NCBI GenBank assembly: GCA_948438565.1
Contig: CAOJLW010000022.1
Location: forward strand, 1-14,821
Direction of reading: 5' to 3'
From: an uncultured Lachnospiraceae bacterium
GTDB lineage: Bacteria; Bacillota; Clostridia; Lachnospirales; Lachnospiraceae
DNA length: 14,821 bases
This document shows, piece after piece, positions 6,408 to 13,887 of the stretch. The notes beneath the pieces are model-generated. The model saw nothing but the letters and a program-made list of their open reading frames with translations, searched no databases and had not been told where the DNA came from. The stretch's first letter is position 1; each line of letters starts with the position of its first letter. The position numbers were made by a program, and so were the translations under genes.

Positions 6408-6715
6408 AAATGAGCAAATGCAGTGAAAAAGAGAGTACATGGATGGAACGCTTACAGAGAGATCCCTGCTGTTTCACGGAGCTGAGAGGGGATAGTGGAA
6501 AATGCATGGAAAATGGCTTTGGAGCAGATGGCATGAACCCGGGAGCAAAATCCGACAGCAGGGATAATGTCAGACAGGTCCGCCTGTTACAGCGGGAGCG
6601 TATCCTTTCCGTATTGTGGTACGTATTAAGGCTGATGTCGTGAGGCATAGGTGAATGGAAGTGGTAACACGGGAATCGATCTCGTCTTCAATGAAATTGA
6701 GGACGAGATTTTTTT
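6408..6715 (+). promoter_or_regulatory. T-box leader (tRNA-Met-sensing riboswitch) of metG
   Basis: The 6372-6737 stretch has no supported gene and reads as a T-box. Stem I features run in order: AGTA at 6434-6437, CAGAGAG near 6464, GCTGAGAG at 6481-6488, then a specifier segment GGCATGAACC at 6530-6539 with ATG (Met) at 6533-6535 followed by A. The conserved T-box sequence appears as AAGTGGTAACACGGG at about 6659-6673; TGGT (6662-6665) matches the ACCA end expected for tRNA-Met. A terminator follows. Uncharged tRNA-Met would pair at both sites and stabilise the antiterminator, raising metG expression when methionyl-tRNA is low. The AACACG part departs from the commoner ACCGCG. Exact 5' end of the fold is approximate. 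Confidence 0.88.
6679..6715 (+). terminator. T-box intrinsic terminator
   Basis: A 14-bp stem pairs 6679-6692 with 6696-6709 (one T-G wobble) around a GAA loop, followed by T residues to 6715. It lies directly after the T-box sequence and 22 bases before the metG ATG. Confidence 0.92.
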
Positions 6716-6737
6716 ATATTATAAAAAGGAGGGAATT

Positions 6738-8690
6738 ATGGGCAGCAAAGGAAAATACTATATGACGACTGCAATTGCCTATACGTCTGGCAAACCGCAT
6801 ATCGGAAATACGTATGAGATTGTTTTAGCGGATGCGATTGCGCGCTATAAACGAAAAGAAGGGTATGACGTATATTTTCAGACCGGGACGGACGAACATG
6901 GGCAAAAGATTCAGGAAAAGGCTAGAGACGCAGGCATTACGCCAAAGGAACACGTAGACAAAATTGCTGGCGAGGTAAAGCGAATTTGGGATTTGATGGA
7001 TGCTTCTTATGACAGCTTTGTACGGACTACGGATGCAGATCATGAAAAACAGGTACAAAAAATCTTTAAAAAATTGTATGAAAAAGGCGATATTTATAAA
7101 GGTTCGTATGAAGGGCTTTATTGTACGCCCTGCGAATCGTTTTGGACAGAATCGCAGCTTGTGGGCGGCAAATGCCCGGATTGCGGGCGCGAGGTAAAAC
7201 CCGCCAAGGAAGAAGCGTATTTCTTTAAAATGAGCAAATATGCGGATCGTTTAATTGAGCATATCCATGCGCACCCAGAATTTATCCAGCCGGTTTCGCG
7301 GAAAAATGAGATGATGAATAATTTCCTGTTGCCTGGGTTACAGGATTTATGCGTATCCCGGACTTCGTTTAGCTGGGGGATTCCGGTGGATTTTGATGCA
7401 AAGCACGTTGTATATGTATGGCTGGACGCGCTGACCAACTATATTACTAAGATTGGTTATGATGCGGATGGCAATTCAAATGAATTGTTCCAAAAAAATT
7501 GGCCTGCGGATCTGCATTTAATTGGAAAGGATATTATCCGTTTCCATACGATTTACTGGCCGATTTTTTTGATGGCGTTGGATTTGCCTTTACCCAAGCA
7601 GGTATTTGGACATCCTTGGCTTTTGCAGGGCAATGGTAAAATGAGCAAGTCCAAAGGAAATGTGCTCTATGCGGACGAATTGGTGGAATTTTTTGGCGTA
7701 GACGCCGTACGCTATTTTGTGCTGCATGAAATGCCGTTTGATAACGACGGCATTATCACCTGGGAGTTGATGGTGGAGCGCATAAATTCCGATTTAGCTA
7801 ATACGCTGGGGAACCTGGTCAATCGTACGATTTCCATGAGCAATAAATATTTTGACGGGATAGTGTCTGACAGCGGCGTTACCGACGCGGTAGATGAAGA
7901 TTTAAAGGCTGTTGTTACAGGAACCGTGGCAAAAGTGGAAGCAAAAATGGAAGGGCTTCGCGTGGCGGATGCGATTACTGAAGTATTTAATTTATTTAAA
8001 CGCTGCAATAAATATATTGACGAGACAACGCCATGGATTCTGGCCAAAGATGAGGAGACCCGTCCCCGTTTGGAAACGGTTTTGTATAATCTGGTGGAAA
8101 GCATCAGCATCGGGGCGACGCTTTTAAAGAGTTTTATGCCAAAAACAGCGGATAAGATTCTGGAACAGCTGCGTACAGACGAGATTCCCTATAATGGCCT
8201 ACGTATGTTTGGGCATTATCAGAGCGGAAACCAAGTAACCGATAAGCCGGAAATTTTATTTGCCAGGCTGGATTTGGAAGAGGTTATGAAAAAGGTCGAA
8301 GAACGTTATCCATCAGAGCCAAAGCAGGAGGAAACGGAAACGGTAATGGATATCGAAGCTAAGGAAGAAGTGACATTTGACGATTTTATGAAAATGCAGT
8401 TTCAGGTAGGTAAAATTATCGAATGCAAAGCAGTCGAAAAATCCAAAAAACTGCTTTGTTCACAGGTAAAAATCGGAAGTCAGGTCAAACAGATTGTATC
8501 AGGTATTCGTAAATATTATACGCCGGAAGAGATGGTCGGAAAAAAGGTTATGGTATTGGTGAATTTAAAGCCGGCAAAACTGGCAGGTGTGCTTTCAGAA
8601 GGAATGCTGCTTTGTGCAGAAGATGAAACAGGGGCGCTTGCATTAATGATACCGGAAAAAGATATGACGCCTGGGGCGGAGATCTGTTAG
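6738..8690 (+). CDS. metG: Methionyl-tRNA synthetase with C-terminal tRNA-binding domain
   Basis: A 650-residue class I synthetase charging tRNA-Met. HIGN (21-24) is the HIGH motif; KMSKS is at 301-305. A zinc knuckle of the connective peptide shows C129-x2-C132 and C146-x2-C149. Residues 549-650 form an EMAP/Trbp111-type tRNA-binding domain (FQVGKI, VNLKPAKLAGVLSEGM), which aids dimerisation and tRNA binding. The frame is open upstream to a GTG at 6651, but that lies inside the T-box antiterminator; ATG at 6738 follows AAAAAGGAGGGAATT and comes after the terminator, so it is the real start. Expression is under the methionine T-box. In many Firmicutes tatD follows metG directly; here a transporter and two-component module separates them. 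Confidence 0.97.
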   Translation: MGSKGKYYMTTAIAYTSGKPHIGNTYEIVLADAIARYKRKEGYDVYFQTGTDEHGQKIQEKARDAGITPKEHVDKIAGEVKRIWDLMDASYDSFVRTTDADHEKQVQKIFKKLYEKGDIYKGSYEGLYCTPCESFWTESQLVGGKCPDCGREVKPAKEEAYFFKMSKYADRLIEHIHAHPEFIQPVSRKNEMMNNFLLPGLQDLCVSRTSFSWGIPVDFDAKHVVYVWLDALTNYITKIGYDADGNSNELFQKNWPADLHLIGKDIIRFHTIYWPIFLMALDLPLPKQVFGHPWLLQGNGKMSKSKGNVLYADELVEFFGVDAVRYFVLHEMPFDNDGIITWELMVERINSDLANTLGNLVNRTISMSNKYFDGIVSDSGVTDAVDEDLKAVVTGTVAKVEAKMEGLRVADAITEVFNLFKRCNKYIDETTPWILAKDEETRPRLETVLYNLVESISIGATLLKSFMPKTADKILEQLRTDEIPYNGLRMFGHYQSGNQVTDKPEILFARLDLEEVMKKVEERYPSEPKQEETETVMDIEAKEEVTFDDFMKMQFQVGKIIECKAVEKSKKLLCSQVKIGSQVKQIVSGIRKYYTPEEMVGKKVMVLVNLKPAKLAGVLSEGMLLCAEDETGALALMIPEKDMTPGAEIC

Positions 8691-8701
8691 CGGTTATTTT
8701 T

Positions 8702-8736
8702 GGGCAGGGTACCCCGTACCCTGCCCGATTTGTTTT
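8702..8736 (+). terminator. metG terminator
   Basis: A perfect 11-bp stem pairs 8702-8712 with 8716-8726 around a CCC loop, followed by GATTTGTTTT. The minus-strand side is followed by A residues, so it does not look like a good terminator for the convergent transporter operon, whose last gene stops at 8735. Confidence 0.8.
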
Positions 8737-9901
8737 ATGTCGAATGACGTTCGCTTTTATATTTGGAAATAACCAGCGCAACCGCAAATATGGCCGCGAT
8801 AAACAGCGCCTGAATGCCGATGTTTTTTTGATACGTTTCCATTTGGAATGTTTCTCCTGAAAATCCTGAAATCAAATTGTTGTTTTTGATGTACCAATAA
8901 AATGGCAGGAATTTGGATACGGAAAGCACCTGTTCCCCAAGTAATTGTTGGGGGACAAAAATTCCACATAAAAAGCTCATGCCGAGTGTAATAATATTAT
9001 TGTACATATTAATCCGGTTGGAGGGCGGCGCAAAGCTGCTGATAATGAGAGAAACTCCTACCCCAACCGGAAGCAGGAAAAAGCTATTGCCAATACACAG
9101 CAGGCCATTTTCCGTAAACAGCTCAGAGCCATAAAAAATACAGGAAGTTAAGATAAAAAGCAGCCAGATTCCAAAGCAATAGACAATGCTGCCGAATGCA
9201 AGCTGTAGATTCCTGCTAAGCGCGCTGGTGGAAGAACAGGAAATCCGTTTGGACAGGTTAGGCTCCCAAAAGGTTGTTAAAATTGGCGTTAAGCCGCATA
9301 GAATAATACTCATGATGACATAAGGAAGGTATTGATAATAATAATAAATGCCATTCATCGAAGAGGATTTTTTATCGTCCAGTTCTAAGACGCGGACATG
9401 GTTTGACGTCTGGGAAAGCGTATCCGCTGTCTGGTTTATGGCGTCGTTTAAGCTGTAATCTGCGGTGAGATAGAGTTTTAACGTATTTAAATAGGCGTTT
9501 ATCTGTTCGTCTACAAAAGCGCTGCTGTAGACGCCTGGTATCTGCACAGTTTCAAACAGAGTCTCTTCTCCTAACAACAGACGCGTTTCAAAGCCTTCCG
9601 GAAGAATTAGAATATAATCCAGATTTCGGAAAAACAGTTGATCCAATATGGCTTCTTTGTCATACGTCATTAAAGACAGCTGGTGCATAGTATTGAGATA
9701 TTGGCTCAGCGCTTTGGAAGCCGTTGAATGATCCTGATCAATGATTCCGATATCCAGTTCGACAGATTGAAATATAGGATCTTCGGGATTTTTGGAAGAA
9801 AAGGACAATGCCAGCGCTATACCGGAAAATATAAAAAAATACATCAGGTTGTGTGGCATGGATTTTCGCGCTGTTTTCAAAAAAGCTTTAAAGACTTGCA
9901 T
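8735..9901 (-). CDS. ABC-2 type transporter permease (second of pair), LnrN/YfiN-like
   Basis: A 388-residue membrane protein with the ABC-2 exporter permease layout. One N-terminal membrane helix (about 20-36) is followed by a large, probably outward-facing domain (about 40-185). Five or so further helices are clustered at the C-terminus: near 192-211, 234-256, 267-290, 301-317 and 363-380. The domain begins with the typical SVELDIGIIDQDHS strand. ATG at 9901 has AAGGAGGAAAACAT in front, within the end of the upstream permease gene; the two frames overlap by 14 bp, so they are translationally coupled. It presumably pairs with the upstream permease and the ATPase as a heteromeric exporter. 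Size and gene order match Bacillus LnrM/LnrN (YfiM/YfiN); the substrate is not shown by the sequence. Confidence 0.85.
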   Translation of the reverse strand: MQVFKAFLKTARKSMPHNLMYFFIFSGIALALSFSSKNPEDPIFQSVELDIGIIDQDHSTASKALSQYLNTMHQLSLMTYDKEAILDQLFFRNLDYILILPEGFETRLLLGEETLFETVQIPGVYSSAFVDEQINAYLNTLKLYLTADYSLNDAINQTADTLSQTSNHVRVLELDDKKSSSMNGIYYYYQYLPYVIMSIILCGLTPILTTFWEPNLSKRISCSSTSALSRNLQLAFGSIVYCFGIWLLFILTSCIFYGSELFTENGLLCIGNSFFLLPVGVGVSLIISSFAPPSNRINMYNNIITLGMSFLCGIFVPQQLLGEQVLSVSKFLPFYWYIKNNNLISGFSGETFQMETYQKNIGIQALFIAAIFAVALVISKYKSERHST

Positions 9902-11054
9902 ATGTTTTCCTCCTTATCATCAGACAGCCTGCGGATATGAAAATAACGCTGATAAGCAGCAGGGCAAACAGGTTTTGGAAATATCTTTCGTTAATGCCGT
10001 AGATACTCAGCGTTAAAAAGCTGTCGGATATCCGTACGGTCGGATTGATCACATTGATAAACGGGCAAATAGATTTTACAAGAGAGCGCATCGTGTTAAT
10101 CATCAATCCGCTTAAAAAACAGCAGAGCATGGAAGTGCAGATTAAGATCCCCATTTTGGTTCCTTCGGAGAGCTGACCGATTGCTCCGATAAAATAACCA
10201 AAGCTAACGCCCATGATGCATCCGATAAAGCAAGTAAATAAAATCATGAACAGAGAAGTTTGAAAGTCCACTTTTAGTATATAAATTAGATACAAGACAT
10301 TGACAGTTAGGCAAAAAAATTGCGATAGAATACAAGAAAGAAGCTGCGCTGCAACGGATATGGCCTTGCTGTTTGGGGAAATAGACTTTCTCGCTCCTAA
10401 TGCAGACAGATTTGCCTGGTTTTTTAATGCGATTTGAAGGGCGGGGAATGATGTAAACAGGCAGGCCATGGCAATCAGGTTAAAATAATATTGGACGACA
10501 TTGTCCAGATTGCTTTCCGTAAGCGTCAATTGTTTCCCATAAATATTTCTGTTATCCATCAGGGATAGAATATCGTTCATTTTCTCCGGGTTTTGGGAAA
10601 CGATCTTGGTAAAGACCGTATTGTTCGATAAAAATTCCTTTAAAAAAGCTTCCAGTATACTTTGTTCGATAGCAAGCGTGCTGTTGACGTCTGAAGAATC
10701 CAACGATGCGCAGGTCAGCGTGACGTTTTCTTCCGCAAAGAAAATCCCCCGTACGGAGTTGTCTTTTAATAATTGTTTGGCCGTTTCCCAGTCGGTGCGC
10801 GTCACGCTTAAAAACGGCGTATCCTTGGTTTGGCTTAGGGCGTCCAATACTTGAAAGAACGCTTGGTTTTCTTTTTTTTCCTCTGCGCATACGGCAACAG
10901 GAATAGTATGAAAAATTTCCGTAGAATTGCTGAGATTGCTAAATGCAAAATGAAACATAGTTCCTAAAATCATCGGGAACAATAACACCCAAAACAATTC
11001 TTCCTTTTGCCGCAGCACACGTTTTAATTCATAGACAAACTCATGTAAAAACAT
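9888..11054 (-). CDS. ABC-2 type transporter permease (first of pair), LnrM/YfiM-like
   Basis: Also 388 residues, with the same topology as the following gene: one helix near 20-38, a large extracytoplasmic domain (about 42-185) starting with a TIPVAVCAEE strand, then a C-terminal bundle (about 190-210, 232-260, 266-292, 299-322 and 360-380). Sequence identity to its partner is low by eye, so they are diverged paralogous subunits rather than a recent duplication. ATG at 11054 has AAAGGAGG about 7 bases upstream and lies 21 bp after the ATPase gene. The C-terminal RRKTYASL codons contain the ribosome binding site and start of the next permease. Part of the ATPase-permease-permease operon; role as an exporter or detoxifier is inferred from the family. 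Confidence 0.85.
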   Translation of the reverse strand: MFLHEFVYELKRVLRQKEELFWVLLFPMILGTMFHFAFSNLSNSTEIFHTIPVAVCAEEKKENQAFFQVLDALSQTKDTPFLSVTRTDWETAKQLLKDNSVRGIFFAEENVTLTCASLDSSDVNSTLAIEQSILEAFLKEFLSNNTVFTKIVSQNPEKMNDILSLMDNRNIYGKQLTLTESNLDNVVQYYFNLIAMACLFTSFPALQIALKNQANLSALGARKSISPNSKAISVAAQLLSCILSQFFCLTVNVLYLIYILKVDFQTSLFMILFTCFIGCIMGVSFGYFIGAIGQLSEGTKMGILICTSMLCCFLSGLMINTMRSLVKSICPFINVINPTVRISDSFLTLSIYGINERYFQNLFALLLISVIFISAGCLMIRRKTYASL

Positions 11055-11075
11055 AAAAAAACCTCCTTTACAGGG

Positions 11076-12017
11076 TTAATCGCGTAATTCTTTGCCGGTC
11101 ATTTCCAGAAATACATCGTTTAATGTGGGCAGTTCCGAATAGACTCGGCCAAAAGAAAGTTCATGTTGTTGTAAATAGCCAAGTATATGCACCAGGTTAT
11201 GCCTGCCGGCGGAACATTGGACAAGAAGCTGTCCGTGGTCATAGCTTACGTCATAGACATGGGGCAGAGTCAGGATATTTTTTTTATCTGCTTCGGAAAC
11301 AGGCGTCATTTCAATGCTGATTTTTTCGCTATTTTTGATCATTTTTTTGAGTTCGTCGGCAGTTCCGATGGCAATATTTTTTCCGCAGTCCATAATTGCG
11401 ATACGAGTGCAGATTTGCTCCACCTCTTCCATATAATGAGAGGTATAGATAATCGTAGCCCCCTGCCGGTTGAGCTCTACGATGCCTTCTAGGATTTTAT
11501 TCCGGCTTTGCGGATCTACGGCGACGGTAGGTTCGTCGAGGATAATCAGCTTTGGCTTATGAGCGATGCCACAGGCGATATTTAAACGCCGCAGCAGACC
11601 CCCGGAGAGTTTTTTGGGATAAAATTTACGGAACGAATCTAATTCTACAAAAGCAATTGCGTCCTCTACGTACTGCTTGCGAAGCTTTTTATCTGTAATA
11701 TACAGGCCGCAGAAGTAGTCGATATTTTCATAGACGTTCAACGATTCAAAAACGGCGACATTCTGCATAACGATTCCAATCTGACGTTTTAAGTCATAGC
11801 TGTCCGGGCGCATAGTCTGTCCAAACACTTCAATGCTTCCTTTGTCAAAAGAGAGCAGTGAAAGAATGCAGTTAATGGTTGTCGTCTTACCAGATCCGTT
11901 TGGTCCTAGAAGTCCTAAAATATCCCCTTCTTCAATTTGCAGGTTAAAATGATCAATGGCAATCAGATCTTTATACCGTTTGACGAGGTTTTCTATTTTG
12001 ATAACGGTTTTTTTCAT
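11076..12017 (-). CDS. ABC transporter ATP-binding protein, LnrL/YfiL-like
   Basis: A 313-residue nucleotide-binding subunit that energises the two downstream permeases at the inner membrane face. Walker A GPNGSGKTT is at 38-46, Q-loop glutamine at 85, signature LSGGL at 137-141, Walker B LIILDEP at 157-163 with catalytic E162, D-loop VDPQS at 167-171, and switch histidine H194. About 80 residues after the core (230-313) form the accessory C-terminal domain common in drug and bacteriocin exporters (CcmA/DrrA-like). ATG at 12017 has CAGGAGG 9 bases upstream. It is the first gene of the leftward operon, divergent from a two-component system whose response regulator probably controls it. The signature carries L where Q is often found (LSGGQ), a frequent change in this subfamily. 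Confidence 0.93.
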   Translation of the reverse strand: MKKTVIKIENLVKRYKDLIAIDHFNLQIEEGDILGLLGPNGSGKTTTINCILSLLSFDKGSIEVFGQTMRPDSYDLKRQIGIVMQNVAVFESLNVYENIDYFCGLYITDKKLRKQYVEDAIAFVELDSFRKFYPKKLSGGLLRRLNIACGIAHKPKLIILDEPTVAVDPQSRNKILEGIVELNRQGATIIYTSHYMEEVEQICTRIAIMDCGKNIAIGTADELKKMIKNSEKISIEMTPVSEADKKNILTLPHVYDVSYDHGQLLVQCSAGRHNLVHILGYLQQHELSFGRVYSELPTLNDVFLEMTGKELRD

Positions 12018-12052
12018 ACTGTGTTTCCTCCTGTTGGCATTCTGTTAAAGAT

Positions 12053-12081
12053 ACTATATAAAATAAAAGCAAAAAAAAGAA
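12053..12081 (-). promoter_or_regulatory. Probable promoter of the leftward ABC operon
   Basis: On the minus strand TATAGT (12058-12053) is a 5-of-6 match to TATAAT. The expected -35 position, 17 bp further (12081-12076), reads TTCTTT, which is poor. A weak -35 with the palindrome about 64 bp upstream of the expected start fits an activator-dependent promoter. Start near 12046. Confidence 0.4.
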
Positions 12082-12103
12082 GTGAGCAGAATCATAAGAT
12101 AGA

Positions 12104-12117
12104 ATGACAAATGTCAT
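12104..12117. promoter_or_regulatory. Perfect palindrome between the divergent promoters, candidate response-regulator site
   Basis: ATGACA-AA-TGTCAT: two 6-bp arms (12104-12109, 12112-12117) around a 2-bp centre. Its centre is about 64 bp upstream of the expected leftward start and about 58 bp upstream of the rightward one, so a dimeric activator could serve both. A symmetric dimer site suits the LuxR/NarL-type DNA-binding domain of the regulator encoded at 13255-13887. Binding is inferred from position and symmetry only. Confidence 0.5.
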
Positions 12118-12153
12118 TTTCCTATCGGTCTGACTGCGATCCGTCCGTTGATA

Positions 12154-12162
12154 TGTTATAAT
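12154..12162 (+). promoter_or_regulatory. Extended -10 promoter of the two-component operon
   Basis: TGTTATAAT at 12154-12162 is a perfect TATAAT (12157-12162) with extended TG. The -35 region is poor. Start would be near 12169, giving a leader of about 16 bases containing AGGAG (12171-12175). Because the ATG at 12161 overlaps the -10, it cannot be the start codon of the kinase if this promoter is used. Confidence 0.6.
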
Positions 12163-12184
12163 GACTGCAAAGGAGTGGTGTAAA

Positions 12185-13264
12185 ATGGATGCATGGATAG
12201 ATAAATGGATCCTTCTGGGATTTGGCTTTTTTTTGATTTCTGGAGAAGGCGGGACGGTCGGACCGGTTATAACTTTTTTAATGGCGATTATAGCGGCGGC
12301 ATTGGGTCTTTATATAGAAGAAAAAAAGTGGATGTGCCTGTTGTTTACAGGGATTTTGGTTTTGTCATTTTTCCATCCCCTATTGCTTTTCTTTTTTCCG
12401 GTATTCCTGTATGATATGATCGATCAAAAAATATATATTCCGGCCGGTCCGTTACTGTTATTGTGTTTTCAGGAACCTCCCGAAGATTGGCAAAAGACGT
12501 TATTTTGGCTGTTAACCTGTGCGTGTTCTGTTTTATTGGCTAATAAGACGGGACAAAAACAGTTGTTATCCAAAAAACTGATCGAGATTCGCGACAGCAG
12601 CGTGGAATTAAATTTGATGCTCGAAGAAAAAAACAGGCATCTCTTGGAAAAGCAGGATTATGAAATTCATTTGGCCACGTTAAAAGAACGGAATCGAATT
12701 GCCAGGGAAATCCATGACAACGTTGGACATCTTCTATCCAGATCTCTGTTGATGACAGGCGCGCTTTTAATTTCTGAAAAGGAAGGGGAGGTTCATGAAC
12801 AGTTGATCCAGATTAAGGAAACGTTGGATATGGCAATGACCAGTATCCGGCAAAGCGTGCATGATTTACATGAAGATTCCATAGATTTACGGCAGGTGTT
12901 TCATGAACTGGCAGAACCGATGCGGCAGGATTATAAAATAAGCCTGGAATATGATATGTCTGATGAAATTCCCAGAAAAATAAAATACTGCTTGATTGCC
13001 ATTGTAAAGGAGGCGCTTTCCAATATTATTAAGCACAGTGATGGAGATCAGATACGGATCTGTTGCAGAGAGCATCCGGGTTTTTATCAGTTGTTGATTG
13101 AAGATAATGGAGCTCTGTTTAAGGAGGCGTCTAACGGGGGTCTCGGATTACAAAATATGAAGGAACGGACAGATATATTGAAAGGGACTTTCCGTATTTA
13201 TCGGAAAAACGGCTTTGGCATTTTTGTATCTATTCCAAAAACGGAGGAAACTATATGCGGGTAA
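12185..13264 (+). CDS. Membrane histidine kinase of the NarL/DesK class (HisKA_3), LnrJ/YfiJ-like
   Basis: A 359-residue sensor kinase from ATG 12185, which has AAGGAGTGGTGTAAA in front. The in-frame ATG at 12161 overlaps the -10 and is rejected. Residues 1-120 hold four to five hydrophobic segments with short loops and no sizeable extracellular domain, so it probably senses within or through the membrane. A linker coiled coil (about 128-165) leads to the HisKA_3 dimerisation box ERNRIAREIHDNVGH (168-182) with phospho-acceptor H177. The HATPase domain has N280 in EALSN, DNG at 307-309 and GGLGL at 318-322. It phosphorylates the regulator encoded next, with which it overlaps by 10 bp. Small membrane sensors of this type beside ABC exporters usually respond to membrane-active compounds; the true signal is not visible here. 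Confidence 0.9.
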   Translation: MDAWIDKWILLGFGFFLISGEGGTVGPVITFLMAIIAAALGLYIEEKKWMCLLFTGILVLSFFHPLLLFFFPVFLYDMIDQKIYIPAGPLLLLCFQEPPEDWQKTLFWLLTCACSVLLANKTGQKQLLSKKLIEIRDSSVELNLMLEEKNRHLLEKQDYEIHLATLKERNRIAREIHDNVGHLLSRSLLMTGALLISEKEGEVHEQLIQIKETLDMAMTSIRQSVHDLHEDSIDLRQVFHELAEPMRQDYKISLEYDMSDEIPRKIKYCLIAIVKEALSNIIKHSDGDQIRICCREHPGFYQLLIEDNGALFKEASNGGLGLQNMKERTDILKGTFRIYRKNGFGIFVSIPKTEETICG

Positions 13265-13887
13265 TTGTGGTAGATGACGATAAATTAGTAGCGGTTTCTT
13301 TAAAAACGATTTTAGAATCGGAAAAGGAAATTGATGTGCTTGCTCTTGGAGGCAGCGGAAAAGAAGCTATTTTGTTGTATCGGCAGCATAAGCCGGATAT
13401 ACTGTTAATGGATATCCGAATGGAAGAAATGTCCGGATTGGAAGCGGCCGAACAGATCCTGACGCAGGATCCGCAGGCTAAAATTTTGTTTTTGACAACT
13501 TTTTCCGACGATGCATATATTGTCAAAGCATTACGGATAGGGGCAAAGGGGTATATTTTAAAACAGGATTTTGAAGGAATTGTTCCGGCTCTACAAGCCG
13601 TTTTAGGCGGACAGACTGTGTTTGGCGGGGATATTGCAGGAAAGATACCGGCATTGATGCACGCAACGTTGGGATTTCATTATCAAAATTATGGAATTAG
13701 CGAAAAAGAGAAGGAAATTATTGAAGAAGTCGCGTCTGGACTCAGCAACAAAGAAATTGCAGAAAAATTGTATTTAAGCGAAGGAACAGTTCGCAACTAT
13801 GTCAGCGTTATATTGGAAAAGCTGGATTTGCGCGACAGAACGCAGTTAGCTATTTTTTATTATCGGAATCAGGGAGGAAAGTTATGA
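13255..13887 (+). CDS. LuxR/NarL-family response regulator, LnrK/YfiK-like
   Basis: A 210-residue transcription factor. The receiver domain (1-115) has the acidic pocket D7-D9, phospho-acceptor D53 in LLMDIRM, switch T82 in FLTTF, and K103. A GerE/LuxR-type helix-turn-helix covers about 148-203, with the signature SNKEIAEKLYLSEGTVRNYV at 164-183. ATG at 13255 lies inside the kinase's last codons (10-bp overlap, other frame) with GGAGG ahead at 13243-13247. The partner kinase is certain from the overlap. Likely targets are the divergent ABC operon and its own promoter, through the palindrome at 12104-12117. Its TGA stop shares ATGA with the tatD start. Confidence 0.93.
   Translation: MRVIVVDDDKLVAVSLKTILESEKEIDVLALGGSGKEAILLYRQHKPDILLMDIRMEEMSGLEAAEQILTQDPQAKILFLTTFSDDAYIVKALRIGAKGYILKQDFEGIVPALQAVLGGQTVFGGDIAGKIPALMHATLGFHYQNYGISEKEKEIIEEVASGLSNKEIAEKLYLSEGTVRNYVSVILEKLDLRDRTQLAIFYYRNQGGKL

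Noticed and set aside
6406..6648. Overlapping 77-80 residue frames on both strands
   Set aside because: They sit in the T-box stem I region, have no ribosome binding site or recognisable domain, and are explained by the structured leader.
6651..6737. GTG at 6651 as an upstream start for metG, adding 29 residues
   Set aside because: It lies in the T-box antiterminator and terminator region; ATG 6738 has a strong ribosome binding site and begins right before the conserved N-terminus.
8702..8726. Hairpin after metG as a bidirectional terminator serving the ABC operon
   Set aside because: On the minus strand it is followed by A residues, not T residues, so only plus-strand termination is supported.
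8735..11054. Recent tandem duplication of the two 388-residue permeases
   Set aside because: Equal length is striking but the sequences show little identity by eye, so they look like anciently diverged partner subunits.
12161..12184. ATG at 12161 as histidine kinase start
   Set aside because: It overlaps the TATAAT of the extended -10 promoter and lacks a ribosome binding site; ATG 12185 has AGGAG at suitable spacing.
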